A stretch of 13,577 nucleotides of DNA from Candidatus Omnitrophota bacterium (GCA_023818995.1 JAMWDA010000022.1:1-13577); one strand, 5' to 3'; numbered from the stretch's first letter, positions 1 to 7,082 are shown. The notes: generated from the letters alone by a model not told the origin. Made by a program: numbers and translations.

Positions 1-599
1 GAAGAGTTACTTCACTCTTCCACAAGTTAAGTTTAGGAGAAAAGTTAGGGGTAAGGGGACCATACGGTAACGGTTACCCTGTAGATATTTTTGTTAACAA
101 AGAGATTCTTATTGTAGGAGGAGGGGTAGGATTAGCTCCTCTTCGTTCTTTAATTTTTACCCTGTTTAGCCGTATAGAACAATTTAAGAATATAGTTATA
201 TGTTATGGGGCGAGAACTCCTCAAGATATTGTTTATAAATACCAGCTGGAGAGTTGGTTAAAATTTAAGAATGTCAAGTTACGTATCACTGTGGATAGAG
301 GAGATGAGAACTGGCGGGGTAACGTAGGAGTGGTAACTACTATTCTAAACGATTTACCTTTGTTAACCAAACAAGCAGTGGGAGTGGTATGTGGGCCACC
401 CATAATGATGAAGTTTACTACCTTAAGACTCTTAGAGTTAGGGTTTTTGCCAGAGAATATATATCTTTCAATGGAGAAAAATATGAGTTGTGGTTTAGGT
501 AAATGTGGGCACTGTAGATTGGGTAAATACTATGTATGTAAGGATGGACCGGTGTTTAGATTTGAAGATATAAAGGAGATAGAGGATATATGGGATTAG
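1..599 (+). CDS. FAD/NAD(P)-binding oxidoreductase subunit, HydG/AsrB-like (5' end missing)
   Basis: This is the C-terminal 198 residues of a ferredoxin-reductase-type electron-transfer subunit; the first complete codon is at position 3 and the gene begins upstream of the window. The visible part holds the turn GPYGNG, a nucleotide-binding glycine-rich stretch (ILIVGGGVGLAPLRS), the VCGPP motif at about 384-398 expected near the nicotinamide, and a C-terminal [2Fe-2S] site with four cysteines whose codons start at 489, 504, 513 and 537 (spacing C-x4-C-x2-C-x7-C). This layout is known from the gamma subunit of archaeal sulfhydrogenases, anaerobic sulfite reductase subunit B and PyrK-type proteins. 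The FAD-binding part would lie upstream and is not visible. Placed just before hydrogenase genes, it probably moves electrons between NAD(P)H and Fe-S subunits of the complex. Whether it prefers NADH or NADPH cannot be read here. The family call is firm; the role is inferred from context. Confidence 0.88.
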   Translation, partial: RVTSLFHKLSLGEKLGVRGPYGNGYPVDIFVNKEILIVGGGVGLAPLRSLIFTLFSRIEQFKNIVICYGARTPQDIVYKYQLESWLKFKNVKLRITVDRGDENWRGNVGVVTTILNDLPLLTKQAVGVVCGPPIMMKFTTLRLLELGFLPENIYLSMEKNMSCGLGKCGHCRLGKYYVCKDGPVFRFEDIKEIEDIWD

Positions 600-652
600 T
601 ATATATAACGGATGAGTGTAAATTAAAAAGGCCATTATTTAAATCAAAGTAG
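590..652 (+). other. Possible 20-codon leader or relict ORF in the gap before the polyferredoxin gene
   Basis: An ATG at 590 overlaps the end of the flavoprotein gene by 10 bases and opens a 20-codon frame ending in tandem stops (TAG at 650, TAA at 653). A purine-rich AAAGGAG lies at 572-578, 11 bases upstream. The peptide starts MGLVYITDECK, which resembles the beginning of many 4Fe-4S proteins, but it contains a single cysteine and no cluster motif. It may be the remnant of a ferredoxin-like start, a small peptide that couples translation to the next gene, or chance. The stretch 600-665 otherwise shows no terminator hairpin or convincing promoter. Confidence 0.18.
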
Positions 653-665
653 TAAAGAGCTGTTT

Positions 666-1160
666 ATGAAAAGATTATTTTTTGATTTAGAAAAATGTGA
701 TAGTTGTCCTGAATGCGTAATAAAGTGTAGTTATATCTACCATTTTGAAAATGCTGGTATTACTTCTCTTAGAGAGTTTGTTACTTTTGCTTTGATATGT
801 AGGAGGTGCCAAGAAGCTCCTTGTGTTAATTCTTGCTATCGTAAAGCTTTAAAAAAAGAGACTACTGGTGTGGTTAAGAGGAGTAGTTTCTTATGCACTT
901 CTTGCAAAACTTGTAGTATTGCTTGCCCATTTGGAGTTATTTTGCCCGATTTTTTAACTTTTCTTGTTCCTAAATGTGATTTATGTATAGGTAGGGATAA
1001 TATTTCTTGTATAGGAAGTTGCCCTTACAATGCTATTTCTCTTGAGAATATAGAAGTTGAAAACTTAGATGAGAATATATATATTGTTTCTGATTATTTA
1101 GCTGTGCACAGTAAGAATAGATGGTTATTCGATGATAGAGTTCTCTATAAGAAGAAATGA
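666..1160 (+). CDS. Four-cluster [4Fe-4S] electron-transfer protein, HycB/CooF/HydN-like
   Basis: A soluble 164-residue protein with sixteen cysteines arranged as four [4Fe-4S] sites: C11/C14/C17/C21, C45/C48/C53/C57, C77/C80/C83/C87 followed by Pro, and C104/C107/C115/C119 followed by Pro. The mix of C-x2-C-x2-C-x3-C with looser C-x2-C-x4-C-x3-C and C-x2-C-x7-C-x3-C is typical of the HycB/CooF/HydN/DmsB family, which wires catalytic subunits to partner redox proteins. Its place between the flavoprotein and the hydrogenase membrane and catalytic genes suggests that it carries electrons between them. No in-frame alternative start exists upstream before the stop at 624-626, so ATG 666 is the start; its ribosome-binding site is weak. 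The last four bases (ATGA) overlap the start of the next gene, a sign of translational coupling. Confidence 0.9.
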   Translation: MKRLFFDLEKCDSCPECVIKCSYIYHFENAGITSLREFVTFALICRRCQEAPCVNSCYRKALKKETTGVVKRSSFLCTSCKTCSIACPFGVILPDFLTFLVPKCDLCIGRDNISCIGSCPYNAISLENIEVENLDENIYIVSDYLAVHSKNRWLFDDRVLYKKK

Positions 1161-2059
1161 AGGGTGAGGATTTAATTCTTTTCGGGTTATTATTTTTTTC
1201 CTTCTTTATAGGAGGCTGGGGATGGTGGTTAGAAAGGAAACTTACTGCCCGTTTCCAATATAGGGTAGGACCCCCTTGGTACCAAAATTTTATTGATATC
1301 TTAAAACTTTTCTCCAAAGAACAGATAATACCTTCCCCAGCAAATAGAGTAATCTTTATCCTTTCTCCCATAGCAACTTTATCTTCGGTAATTTTAGTTA
1401 CGATTATATTAGATAGAATTATTTTTTTAAGAGAAGGTTTTTTAGGAGATTTATTCGTTATCCTTTATCTATTGATTATCCCCTCACTTTTTATTATTTT
1501 AGGTGCTTTTTCTTCTTCTAATCCTTTAGCCACTGTTGGTGGGACAAGGGAGATAAAGCTTATGCTTGCTTATGAGTTTGTTTTTATTTTAAGTTTACTA
1601 ATTGTGATTATTAAATCAGGAGGTGTTTTTTCTTTAGAAAAAATATTGGATAAACAGATGAGCACTTCTTACATTAATAGCTTTTCAGGAATTATAGGTT
1701 TTTTGTTAGCATTGTTTTATCTACAGGCTAAATTAGGTATTGTCCCTTTTGATGTGAGCGAGGCAGAGCAAGAGATAATGTCGGGTGTATTTATTGAGTA
1801 TGGTGGTCCACTCTTAGGATTTTATAGATTAGCACGAGCTTTCTTATATTTTTCTCTACCAATGTTAGTTATAGCTTTTTTTATGGGGAAAAATTTAGGT
1901 TGGCAAATTGCTTACAAATACCTTATAATAATTTTAATTATTTCCGTAATCAAGAATATCAATCCTCGTTTAAGGGTTAAAGATGTGCTTAGTCTATTCT
2001 GGTTTTTTTTGTTCCCTTTGGGAATAGTGGGAATGTTTTTATCAATTTTAGGTTACTAA
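1157..2059 (+). CDS. NuoH/HycD/MbhM-like membrane anchor subunit of group 4 hydrogenase
   Basis: A 300-residue integral membrane protein with about eight hydrophobic segments, related to complex I subunit NuoH and to HycD/HyfC/EchB/MbhM of energy-converting hydrogenases. Family signatures are visible: the LERKLTARFQYRVGPP segment at residues 25-40, TVGGTREIKLMLAYE at 126-140 with a buried glutamate (E140), and PFDVSEAEQEIMSG at 197-210, followed by EYGGP. In this family the subunit docks the hydrogenase arm on the membrane and supplies the charged residues linking redox chemistry to ion movement. It overlaps the previous gene by ATGA and is followed after one base by the small-subunit gene. 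NuoH itself is excluded as the context name, because the catalytic subunits here carry hydrogenase cysteines. Confidence 0.93.
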   Translation: MKGEDLILFGLLFFSFFIGGWGWWLERKLTARFQYRVGPPWYQNFIDILKLFSKEQIIPSPANRVIFILSPIATLSSVILVTIILDRIIFLREGFLGDLFVILYLLIIPSLFIILGAFSSSNPLATVGGTREIKLMLAYEFVFILSLLIVIIKSGGVFSLEKILDKQMSTSYINSFSGIIGFLLALFYLQAKLGIVPFDVSEAEQEIMSGVFIEYGGPLLGFYRLARAFLYFSLPMLVIAFFMGKNLGWQIAYKYLIIILIISVIKNINPRLRVKDVLSLFWFFLFPLGIVGMFLSILGY

Positions 2060-2060
2060 C

Positions 2061-2483
2061 ATGGGTTTAAGAGAGAAAATCTTAACAAAGTCCCTTTGGG
2101 TATACCATATAAGTGCTGGTTCCTGTAATAACTGTGATATAGAGATTCTTGATTGTCTTACCCCTCGTTTTGATATTGAACGATTTGGGATGCAACTTAT
2201 AGGGAGTATAAGACAGGCAGATGTGCTGTTGGTTACAGGAGCAATGAACAAGAAATCTTTAGGGAGATTAAAAATCTTATACGAACAGGCACCTAAACCT
2301 TGTCTTGTTGTAGCTGTGGGTAGTTGTGCAACAAGTCAGCATATGTTTAGACCAAGTTACGCTCTGGAGGATGCTTTAGATAAGATTATACCCGTAGACC
2401 TATATATTGCCGGCTGTCCACCCAAACCGGAGGCAATAATTGCTGGTATAGTAAAATTGATTAATAAGGTAAATAAATTATGA
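2061..2483 (+). CDS. [NiFe] hydrogenase small subunit, NuoB/HycG/MbhJ-like
   Basis: A 140-residue protein of the NuoB/HycG/EchC/MbhJ family that binds the single proximal [4Fe-4S] cluster next to the active site. The four likely ligands are C22 and C25 in SAGSCNNCD, C89 in AVGSCATS and C119 in AGCPPKPE. The C-x2-C start is the hydrogenase type; complex I NuoB has adjacent cysteines instead. Like other group 4 small subunits it is short and lacks the C-terminal medial and distal clusters of uptake hydrogenases, and it has no Tat signal, which places it on the cytoplasmic side. It begins one base after the stop of the NuoH-like gene and overlaps the NuoC-like gene by four bases. Confidence 0.95.
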   Translation: MGLREKILTKSLWVYHISAGSCNNCDIEILDCLTPRFDIERFGMQLIGSIRQADVLLVTGAMNKKSLGRLKILYEQAPKPCLVVAVGSCATSQHMFRPSYALEDALDKIIPVDLYIAGCPPKPEAIIAGIVKLINKVNKL

Positions 2484-2950
2484 TTAAAGAGGAAGTAAAG
2501 AAAAGACTTACAGGGAAATTTAAGGATTGGTTAATAAAATCTCCTAAAAGAGTTTATTTTGTTATTGATAAAAAAGATTTGAAAGAAGTAGCTACTATTC
2601 TCTATAAAGATATGGGATTAAGATTATCCACGGTAACCGGTTTGGAAAATGAGAAGAATTTTGAGTTGATATACCATTTTGGTTACGATAAGAGTGGAGA
2701 GTTGTTTAATCTTAGAGTATTTATTGAGGATAAGATTAATCCCGAGATTGATTCTTTAACGGATATTTTTAAAGCAAGCAATTGGGTTGAACGAGAGATA
2801 AATGAGATGTTAGGTATAAATTTTATTGGTCACCCTAATTTAAACCATCTTTTATTAGAGGATAGCTGGCCAAAGGGTGAATTTCCTTTAAGGAAAGATT
2901 TTCCTTTAAAACAATCTTACCCTTTAGAGGAGGATAGAGAAGGTGAGTAA
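2480..2950 (+). CDS. NuoC-like (30 kDa-type) hydrogenase subunit, MbhK/HycE-N-like
   Basis: A 156-residue soluble protein of the complex I 30 kDa family. The diagnostic stretch is in the C-terminal half: the segment around W102-VEREINEMLG followed by FIGHPNL and a WPKGEFPLRKDF tail at about 130-141. In this family the subunit is structural: it clamps the small and large catalytic subunits together and shapes the quinone or hydrogenase cavity. In E. coli HycE the equivalent domain is fused to the large subunit; here it is a separate gene, as in Mbh. It overlaps the preceding gene by four bases, and its last eight bases contain the GTG start of the large-subunit gene. Confidence 0.92.
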   Translation: MIKEEVKKRLTGKFKDWLIKSPKRVYFVIDKKDLKEVATILYKDMGLRLSTVTGLENEKNFELIYHFGYDKSGELFNLRVFIEDKINPEIDSLTDIFKASNWVEREINEMLGINFIGHPNLNHLLLEDSWPKGEFPLRKDFPLKQSYPLEEDREGE

Positions 2951-4130
2951 GAAAAAAATTGTTCCTATAGGTCCTTATCATCCCCTACAGGAGGAACCAG
3001 AATTTTTTAAGCTCATTGTAGAAGGAGAGAAAGTTAACGAATTGGAGATAGAGATAGGTTATAATCATCGGGGAATTGAAAAACTCTCGGAAACAAAACA
3101 TTGGGATCAGGTAACTTTCTTGGTAGAGCGTATATGTGGCATATGTTCCACCTCGCATCCTTTTGCTTACGTTTTAGCCGTAGAGGACCTTTTAGGTATT
3201 ACGCCTCCACCAAGAGCTAATTACATAAGAATGATCATTGATGAGTTACAGAGGTTGCATTCCCATCTTCTTTGGTTAGGTTTAGTCGGACACTTTATTG
3301 GTTATAATACTGTATGGATGTGGGCATGGAAAGCAAGGGAACCTATATTGGATATTTTTGAGTTAGTTAGTGGTAATCGCAATAATTACGCGATGATGAA
3401 GATTGGCGGTGTAAGAAGAGATATTAAGGATGATGACCTATTAGCTTTAAAGAAAGTTATTAAGCAACTTTATGGTGAGCTAAAACTTTTCCAGAAAGCG
3501 ATAGAGGATGACCCTGTTATTCATAAGAGAACAAAGGATGTAGGTATTTTGAGCAAAGAAGAGGCAATATCTTTTGGAGCAGTTGGTCCTACAGCAAGAG
3601 CATCGGGTGTAGATATAGATGTACGTAGAGATGATGTTTATGCTAATTACGATAAGGTTAACTGGTCAGTAGTAACTTTAACTGATGGTGATATTTATGC
3701 TAAGGTAATAGTGAGAATACTGGAGATGTTTGAATCCTGTTCAATAATTGAGCAGTGTATGGAAAGATTGCCTAAAGGTGAGATTGCTTTAGAGATTATA
3801 GAGATACCTCAAGGTGAGGGTATTGGTAGAGTGGAAGCACCGCGTGGGGAATGCTTCCATTATGTGCGTAGTGATGGAACTAACCGGCCGGTTCGTCATA
3901 AGATAAGAGCACCCTCTTATGTTAATGTTCCTACTAATTTAGTGAGTGTACCAGGATACACTATATCCGATGCAGCAATCATTTTAGCTGCCGTTGACCC
4001 TTGTTATTGTTGTACCGAACGCAGTGTAGCATTTTCTAAAGAAGGGAGAAAAATATTAAGAGGTGAAGAGTTGATAAAATTATGTCAACAAAAGACTTTT
4101 AAGCTAAAAGAGAGCTATGATAATAGGTGA
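2943..4130 (+). CDS. Group 4 [NiFe] hydrogenase large (catalytic) subunit, NuoD/HycE-C/MbhL-like
   Basis: The 395-residue catalytic subunit carrying the Ni-Fe site. It has the N-terminal motif RICGICSTSH, with C65, C68 and H72, and the C-terminal motif DPCYCCTER, with C354 and C357, so all four metal-binding cysteines are present. Complex I NuoD lacks them, which makes this a hydrogenase rather than a dehydrogenase subunit. The overall sequence (GPYHP start, NHRGIEKLSE, GAVGPTARASG) is of the energy-converting type that reduces protons with ferredoxin-level electrons or runs in reverse. After R360 there are 35 more residues, suggesting that a maturation protease must cut near R360; a HycI-like domain is encoded at 11375-11782. 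An additional cysteine (C356) lies between the two C-terminal ligands. The start is GTG at 2943, overlapping the previous gene by eight bases; the conserved region begins within ten residues of it. Confidence 0.96.
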   Translation: MSKKKIVPIGPYHPLQEEPEFFKLIVEGEKVNELEIEIGYNHRGIEKLSETKHWDQVTFLVERICGICSTSHPFAYVLAVEDLLGITPPPRANYIRMIIDELQRLHSHLLWLGLVGHFIGYNTVWMWAWKAREPILDIFELVSGNRNNYAMMKIGGVRRDIKDDDLLALKKVIKQLYGELKLFQKAIEDDPVIHKRTKDVGILSKEEAISFGAVGPTARASGVDIDVRRDDVYANYDKVNWSVVTLTDGDIYAKVIVRILEMFESCSIIEQCMERLPKGEIALEIIEIPQGEGIGRVEAPRGECFHYVRSDGTNRPVRHKIRAPSYVNVPTNLVSVPGYTISDAAIILAAVDPCYCCTERSVAFSKEGRKILRGEELIKLCQQKTFKLKESYDNR

Positions 4131-5748
4131 TTTGTTTATTTTCGATAACTTATCTAAGTTGGTAGCAACTTTTATAGCTTTCTTCATTTTGATTATTCTT
4201 ATCTATTCGTTTGGTTATATCAAAGAGAGAAAGTTTTCCTATTACTTCTGGTTTTTGATCACGGGTATTTTAAGTATAGGGGTAGTTTTCACAAGAAATG
4301 TATGGATTATTATAAGTTTATGGGGTTTCTTAGGATTTACTCTTTTTCAATTAATAAATCTCTCTGATGATGATAAAGCCTCCTCTACAGCAAAAAAGAC
4401 TTTTATTGTTGTAGGTGGGAGTGATGGACTGATGCTCTTGGGTTTTATTTTATATGCGCATTTAACTTCCTCTCTATCGTTTAATCTCGCTGTTGATAAA
4501 CAACCTTTGATAATAAACAATGGGTTAACTCTTTTATCTTTTATTTTTATTGCCCTTGGTTGTTTCGCTAAAGCAGGTGCTATCCCCTTACATACTTGGA
4601 TACCCCATGTAGCTAAAGATGCACCTGTAACTGTGGTAGCTTATCTACCGGCTTCTTTGGATAAACTTTTAGGTATATATCTATTAGCGAGAATAGTAAA
4701 GGATACATTTATTTTAGATAATTGGGCAAAAGCTTTTCTTCTCGTTATGGGAGCATTAACTGTGATTTTTGCTGTAATGATGGCATTGATTCAGCATAAT
4801 ATAAAAAAACTATTAGGGTACCATGCTGTTTCCCAAGTAGGTTATATGATTCTGGGGATAGCTTCGGGGACATCCTTAGGGTTAGCTTCAGGATTATTCC
4901 ATATGGTTAATCACGCCATTTATAAATCGTGCCTTTTCTTATGTGCTGGTAATATAGAAAAGGAGACGGGCAGTAGTCAATTAGAGGATTTAGGAGGTAT
5001 TGGTAAATTTATGCCCCTTACCTTTATCTTTACCTTGATTGCTTCTTTTTCTATCTCAGGAATACCTCCTTTCAATGGTTTTGTTTCTAAATGGACGATC
5101 TATCAGAGTTTGTTAGATTTATTTAACACCACTACATTTATAACCCTAAAGGTTATCGTATCTTTATCTTTGGTTATGGCGTTGGTTGGTTCGGGTTTGA
5201 CTTTAGCTTCTTTCCTAAAATTGATTTCTTCGGTATTTTTAGGTAAACCTAAAAAAATTGTTAGAGAGGTAGGTTTCAGTCTTTATTTTCCTCCTTTTAT
5301 TCTCTCCTTACTATGTATAATTTTCGGTTTATTTGCCTACTCTACGATATTGAAGTTCATAGAGAAAGGAGCAGGAGGAATTTACTTCTCTGGATTATGG
5401 CGACCACTTCTTTCTACAGGTTTAATTGTTTTAGGGGTAGTTTTAGGTTTAATTTTATTCTTCTTTTCCGCAAGAATTACTCGCTATAGTCCCTCTTATA
5501 TAGGAGGAGAAGTATTAGAAGATGAGGTTAAGAGTGAAGATTTTTACAATACGATAAAAGATTTATCCCTACTTAAAAAAATTTACAATTGTGCAGAGAA
5601 TAAATATTTTGATATATACGAACAAGGTAAGAGATTAATTTTTTTATTGGGTAGATTTTTAAGTTTCCTTCATAATGGAGTTTTACCTACGTACTTAGTT
5701 TGGTGTTTGATAGGGATGTTAGGGTTGTTATATTTATTTTTTAGGTAG
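4117..5748 (+). CDS. NuoL/MrpA-type antiporter-like membrane subunit with NuoL-like C-terminal tail
   Basis: A 543-residue polytopic protein of the proton-conducting antiporter family (NuoL/M/N, MrpA N-terminal part, HyfB). Core features are present: TM7 lysine K152 in AKAGAIPLHTW, K183 in the ASLDKLLG helix, the KKLLGYHAVSQVGYM helix (230-244), LFHMVNHAIYKS (260-271) and K368 in SFLKLI. The conserved TM5 glutamate is missing: where relatives have W-E the sequence reads W69-G70. The N-terminus is short, so the helices before the IYSFGYIKE stretch are reduced. Residues about 470-517 form a long charged, amphipathic region followed by a final hydrophobic helix (523-541), recalling the lateral helix and last TM of NuoL. 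It overlaps the large-subunit gene by 14 bases and sits exactly where mrpA would begin in an Mrp operon. It probably takes part in ion translocation, but its channel may be altered. Confidence 0.9.
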   Translation: MIIGDLFIFDNLSKLVATFIAFFILIILIYSFGYIKERKFSYYFWFLITGILSIGVVFTRNVWIIISLWGFLGFTLFQLINLSDDDKASSTAKKTFIVVGGSDGLMLLGFILYAHLTSSLSFNLAVDKQPLIINNGLTLLSFIFIALGCFAKAGAIPLHTWIPHVAKDAPVTVVAYLPASLDKLLGIYLLARIVKDTFILDNWAKAFLLVMGALTVIFAVMMALIQHNIKKLLGYHAVSQVGYMILGIASGTSLGLASGLFHMVNHAIYKSCLFLCAGNIEKETGSSQLEDLGGIGKFMPLTFIFTLIASFSISGIPPFNGFVSKWTIYQSLLDLFNTTTFITLKVIVSLSLVMALVGSGLTLASFLKLISSVFLGKPKKIVREVGFSLYFPPFILSLLCIIFGLFAYSTILKFIEKGAGGIYFSGLWRPLLSTGLIVLGVVLGLILFFFSARITRYSPSYIGGEVLEDEVKSEDFYNTIKDLSLLKKIYNCAENKYFDIYEQGKRLIFLLGRFLSFLHNGVLPTYLVWCLIGMLGLLYLFFR

Positions 5749-5750
5749 TT

Positions 5751-6296
5751 ATGTTGGAATTAAATATTCTTTTAATATTTATGATTTTAGGAGCGATTAT
5801 CGCTCTTGAGGTAAAAGATTTACTCTCGGCAGTAGTGGCATTGGGAGCGAGCGGTTTAGGTTTATGTGTCGTGTTTTTGATATTGAAAGCACCTGATTTA
5901 GCAATTACTCAGTTGGTAGTAGAGATACTCTGTTTAATAATTTTAATTAGAGCTACTATTAAAAAAGATTTACCATTTTCTACCTCGGGGAGATGGATAT
6001 TTAATACAATTGTTTCTTTTGTATTTATAATAATTTTTCTCTACTTAGGTTATTTAGCTATAAAAGATTTACCACCTTTCGGGTACCCCATTATGCGCGT
6101 ATCCCAATTTTATCTTGATCATGCTAAAGAATTGGTTAGATCAGCTAATTTGGTTTCTTCCATAATTCTAAATTTTAGAGCCTATGATACTTTAGGAGAG
6201 GCAACTGTACTTTTTGCCAGTGTAGTAGGAGTGATGACAGTAATGAGGAAGAAAGGTAGGAAAAAGCTTGAGGAGAAAGAAGAAGATGAGTTGTGA
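5751..6296 (+). CDS. MrpA C-terminal-like protein (MbhD + MbhE fused)
   Basis: A 181-residue membrane protein corresponding to the C-terminal end of MrpA. The first part (about residues 5-70) is a DUF4040/MbhD-like domain with the segment KAPDLAITQLVVE, containing D49 and E58. The second part (about 83-166) is MbhE-like, with the conserved RAYDTLGEATVLF around D146 and E150. In Pyrococcus Mbh these parts are two proteins and in typical Mrp antiporters they are fused to the NuoL-like part of MrpA; here they are joined to each other but separate from the antiporter half, which is the preceding gene. The C-terminus is a highly charged cytoplasmic tail rich in Lys and Glu. In structures of relatives, these helices lie near the proposed sodium path, so they may help set the ion coupled. 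The gene starts two bases after the previous stop. Confidence 0.88.
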   Translation: MLELNILLIFMILGAIIALEVKDLLSAVVALGASGLGLCVVFLILKAPDLAITQLVVEILCLIILIRATIKKDLPFSTSGRWIFNTIVSFVFIIIFLYLGYLAIKDLPPFGYPIMRVSQFYLDHAKELVRSANLVSSIILNFRAYDTLGEATVLFASVVGVMTVMRKKGRKKLEEKEEDEL

Positions 6297-6741
6297 TAAT
6301 AAACACAAAGGGATGACATTAATTGTAAAGACAATTACACGTTTAACTGTGGGATTAATTCTTCTCTATGGATTATATATTACCCTTCACGGTCATATCT
6401 CTCCGGGAGGAGGATTTGCAGGAGGAGTAATCGTTGCTATATCTTTTATTCATCTTATGCTTGCTTTTGGAAGAGAAGAGGCATTGAGAATTTTACCTAA
6501 ATCGTTTATAGCAGTTTTAGAGAGTGTAGGCGCTTTGTTGTTTTTAGGTATTGCTATTTTAGGGTTTATGGGAGGATACTTCTTCTTAGATTGGTTTAGC
6601 AAAGGTAAACCATTTGAGTTATTCTCTGCAGGAAGTATAATCTTCTCTAATATCGCTATTGCCTTAAAGGTAGGATTAGGATTATTTGGAATATTTTTAG
6701 TCTTGATATTGTTAAAGTTTACTTCTAAAGATGAACAATAG
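6286..6741 (+). CDS. mrpB: Mrp antiporter subunit B (MnhB/MbhF-like)
   Basis: A 151-residue membrane protein of the MrpB/MnhB family. The hallmark is LHGHISPGGGFAGGV at residues 34-48, followed by two further hydrophobic helices ending near the C-terminus. MrpB is an obligatory part of Mrp-type Na+/H+ antiporters and of Mbh/Mbs complexes. The frame is open from a TTG at 6268, but the ATG at 6286 is the better start: AGGAGA at 6271-6276 lies nine bases before it, and the extra six residues upstream would be only basic (Arg/Lys). From this start the gene overlaps its predecessor by 11 bases. Confidence 0.9.
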   Translation: MSCDNKHKGMTLIVKTITRLTVGLILLYGLYITLHGHISPGGGFAGGVIVAISFIHLMLAFGREEALRILPKSFIAVLESVGALLFLGIAILGFMGGYFFLDWFSKGKPFELFSAGSIIFSNIAIALKVGLGLFGIFLVLILLKFTSKDEQ

Positions 6742-7081
6742 TTATCTACCATATTTTTTGTGTTTAGTTTTCTTTTGCGTGGGGCTATACGGAGTTCTGC
6801 GTAAGAGAAACATTATTAAAATCATTATTGGTCTGGTGATATGCGAATATGCAGTTAATCTTTTTTTAGTTCTTGTAGGATATAAGATACGTGGACGTTC
6901 TCCTTTATATTCACCTGAACAATCAATTATTGATATGGTTGACCCTTTGCCGCAAGCTTTAGTTCTAACATCAATAGTTATCGGTTTAGCTACTACAGCC
7001 TTGGTTGTGGGGATTGCCATAAGAATATACGAGAAGTATGACACATTCGATATTACCAGAATTAGGAAACTGAAAGGTTAA
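6731..7081 (+). CDS. mrpC: Mrp antiporter subunit C (NuoK/MbhG-like)
   Basis: A 116-residue protein with three hydrophobic helices, homologous to NuoK and MrpC/MnhC. The second helix carries the expected buried glutamate, E39, in LVICEYAVNLFL; the loop before helix three contains the strongly conserved DPLPQALVLTSIVIG (71-85). The C-terminus is short and charged. In complex I and Mrp structures this subunit is part of the central charged axis between the redox arm and the antiporter subunits. It overlaps mrpB by 11 bases and is followed one base later by mrpD. Confidence 0.94.
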   Translation: MNNSYLPYFLCLVFFCVGLYGVLRKRNIIKIIIGLVICEYAVNLFLVLVGYKIRGRSPLYSPEQSIIDMVDPLPQALVLTSIVIGLATTALVVGIAIRIYEKYDTFDITRIRKLKG

Positions 7082-7082
7082 T

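Noticed and set aside
600..665. Promoter (AT-rich TATATATAA stretch) before the polyferredoxin gene.
   Set aside because: No matching upstream hexamer at a proper distance; in AT-rich DNA such runs are common.
1033..1371. Antisense ORF of 112 codons across the polyferredoxin/NuoH junction.
   Set aside because: It lies opposite two genes with clear family motifs, and its translation has no recognisable domain.
3996..4022. Selenocysteine at the Ni ligand.
   Set aside because: Ligand codons are TGT, and no in-frame TGA occurs in the large-subunit gene.
6268..6285. TTG start adding six residues to MrpB.
   Set aside because: The ATG at 6286 has AGGAGA nine bases upstream, and the added residues are only Arg/Lys.
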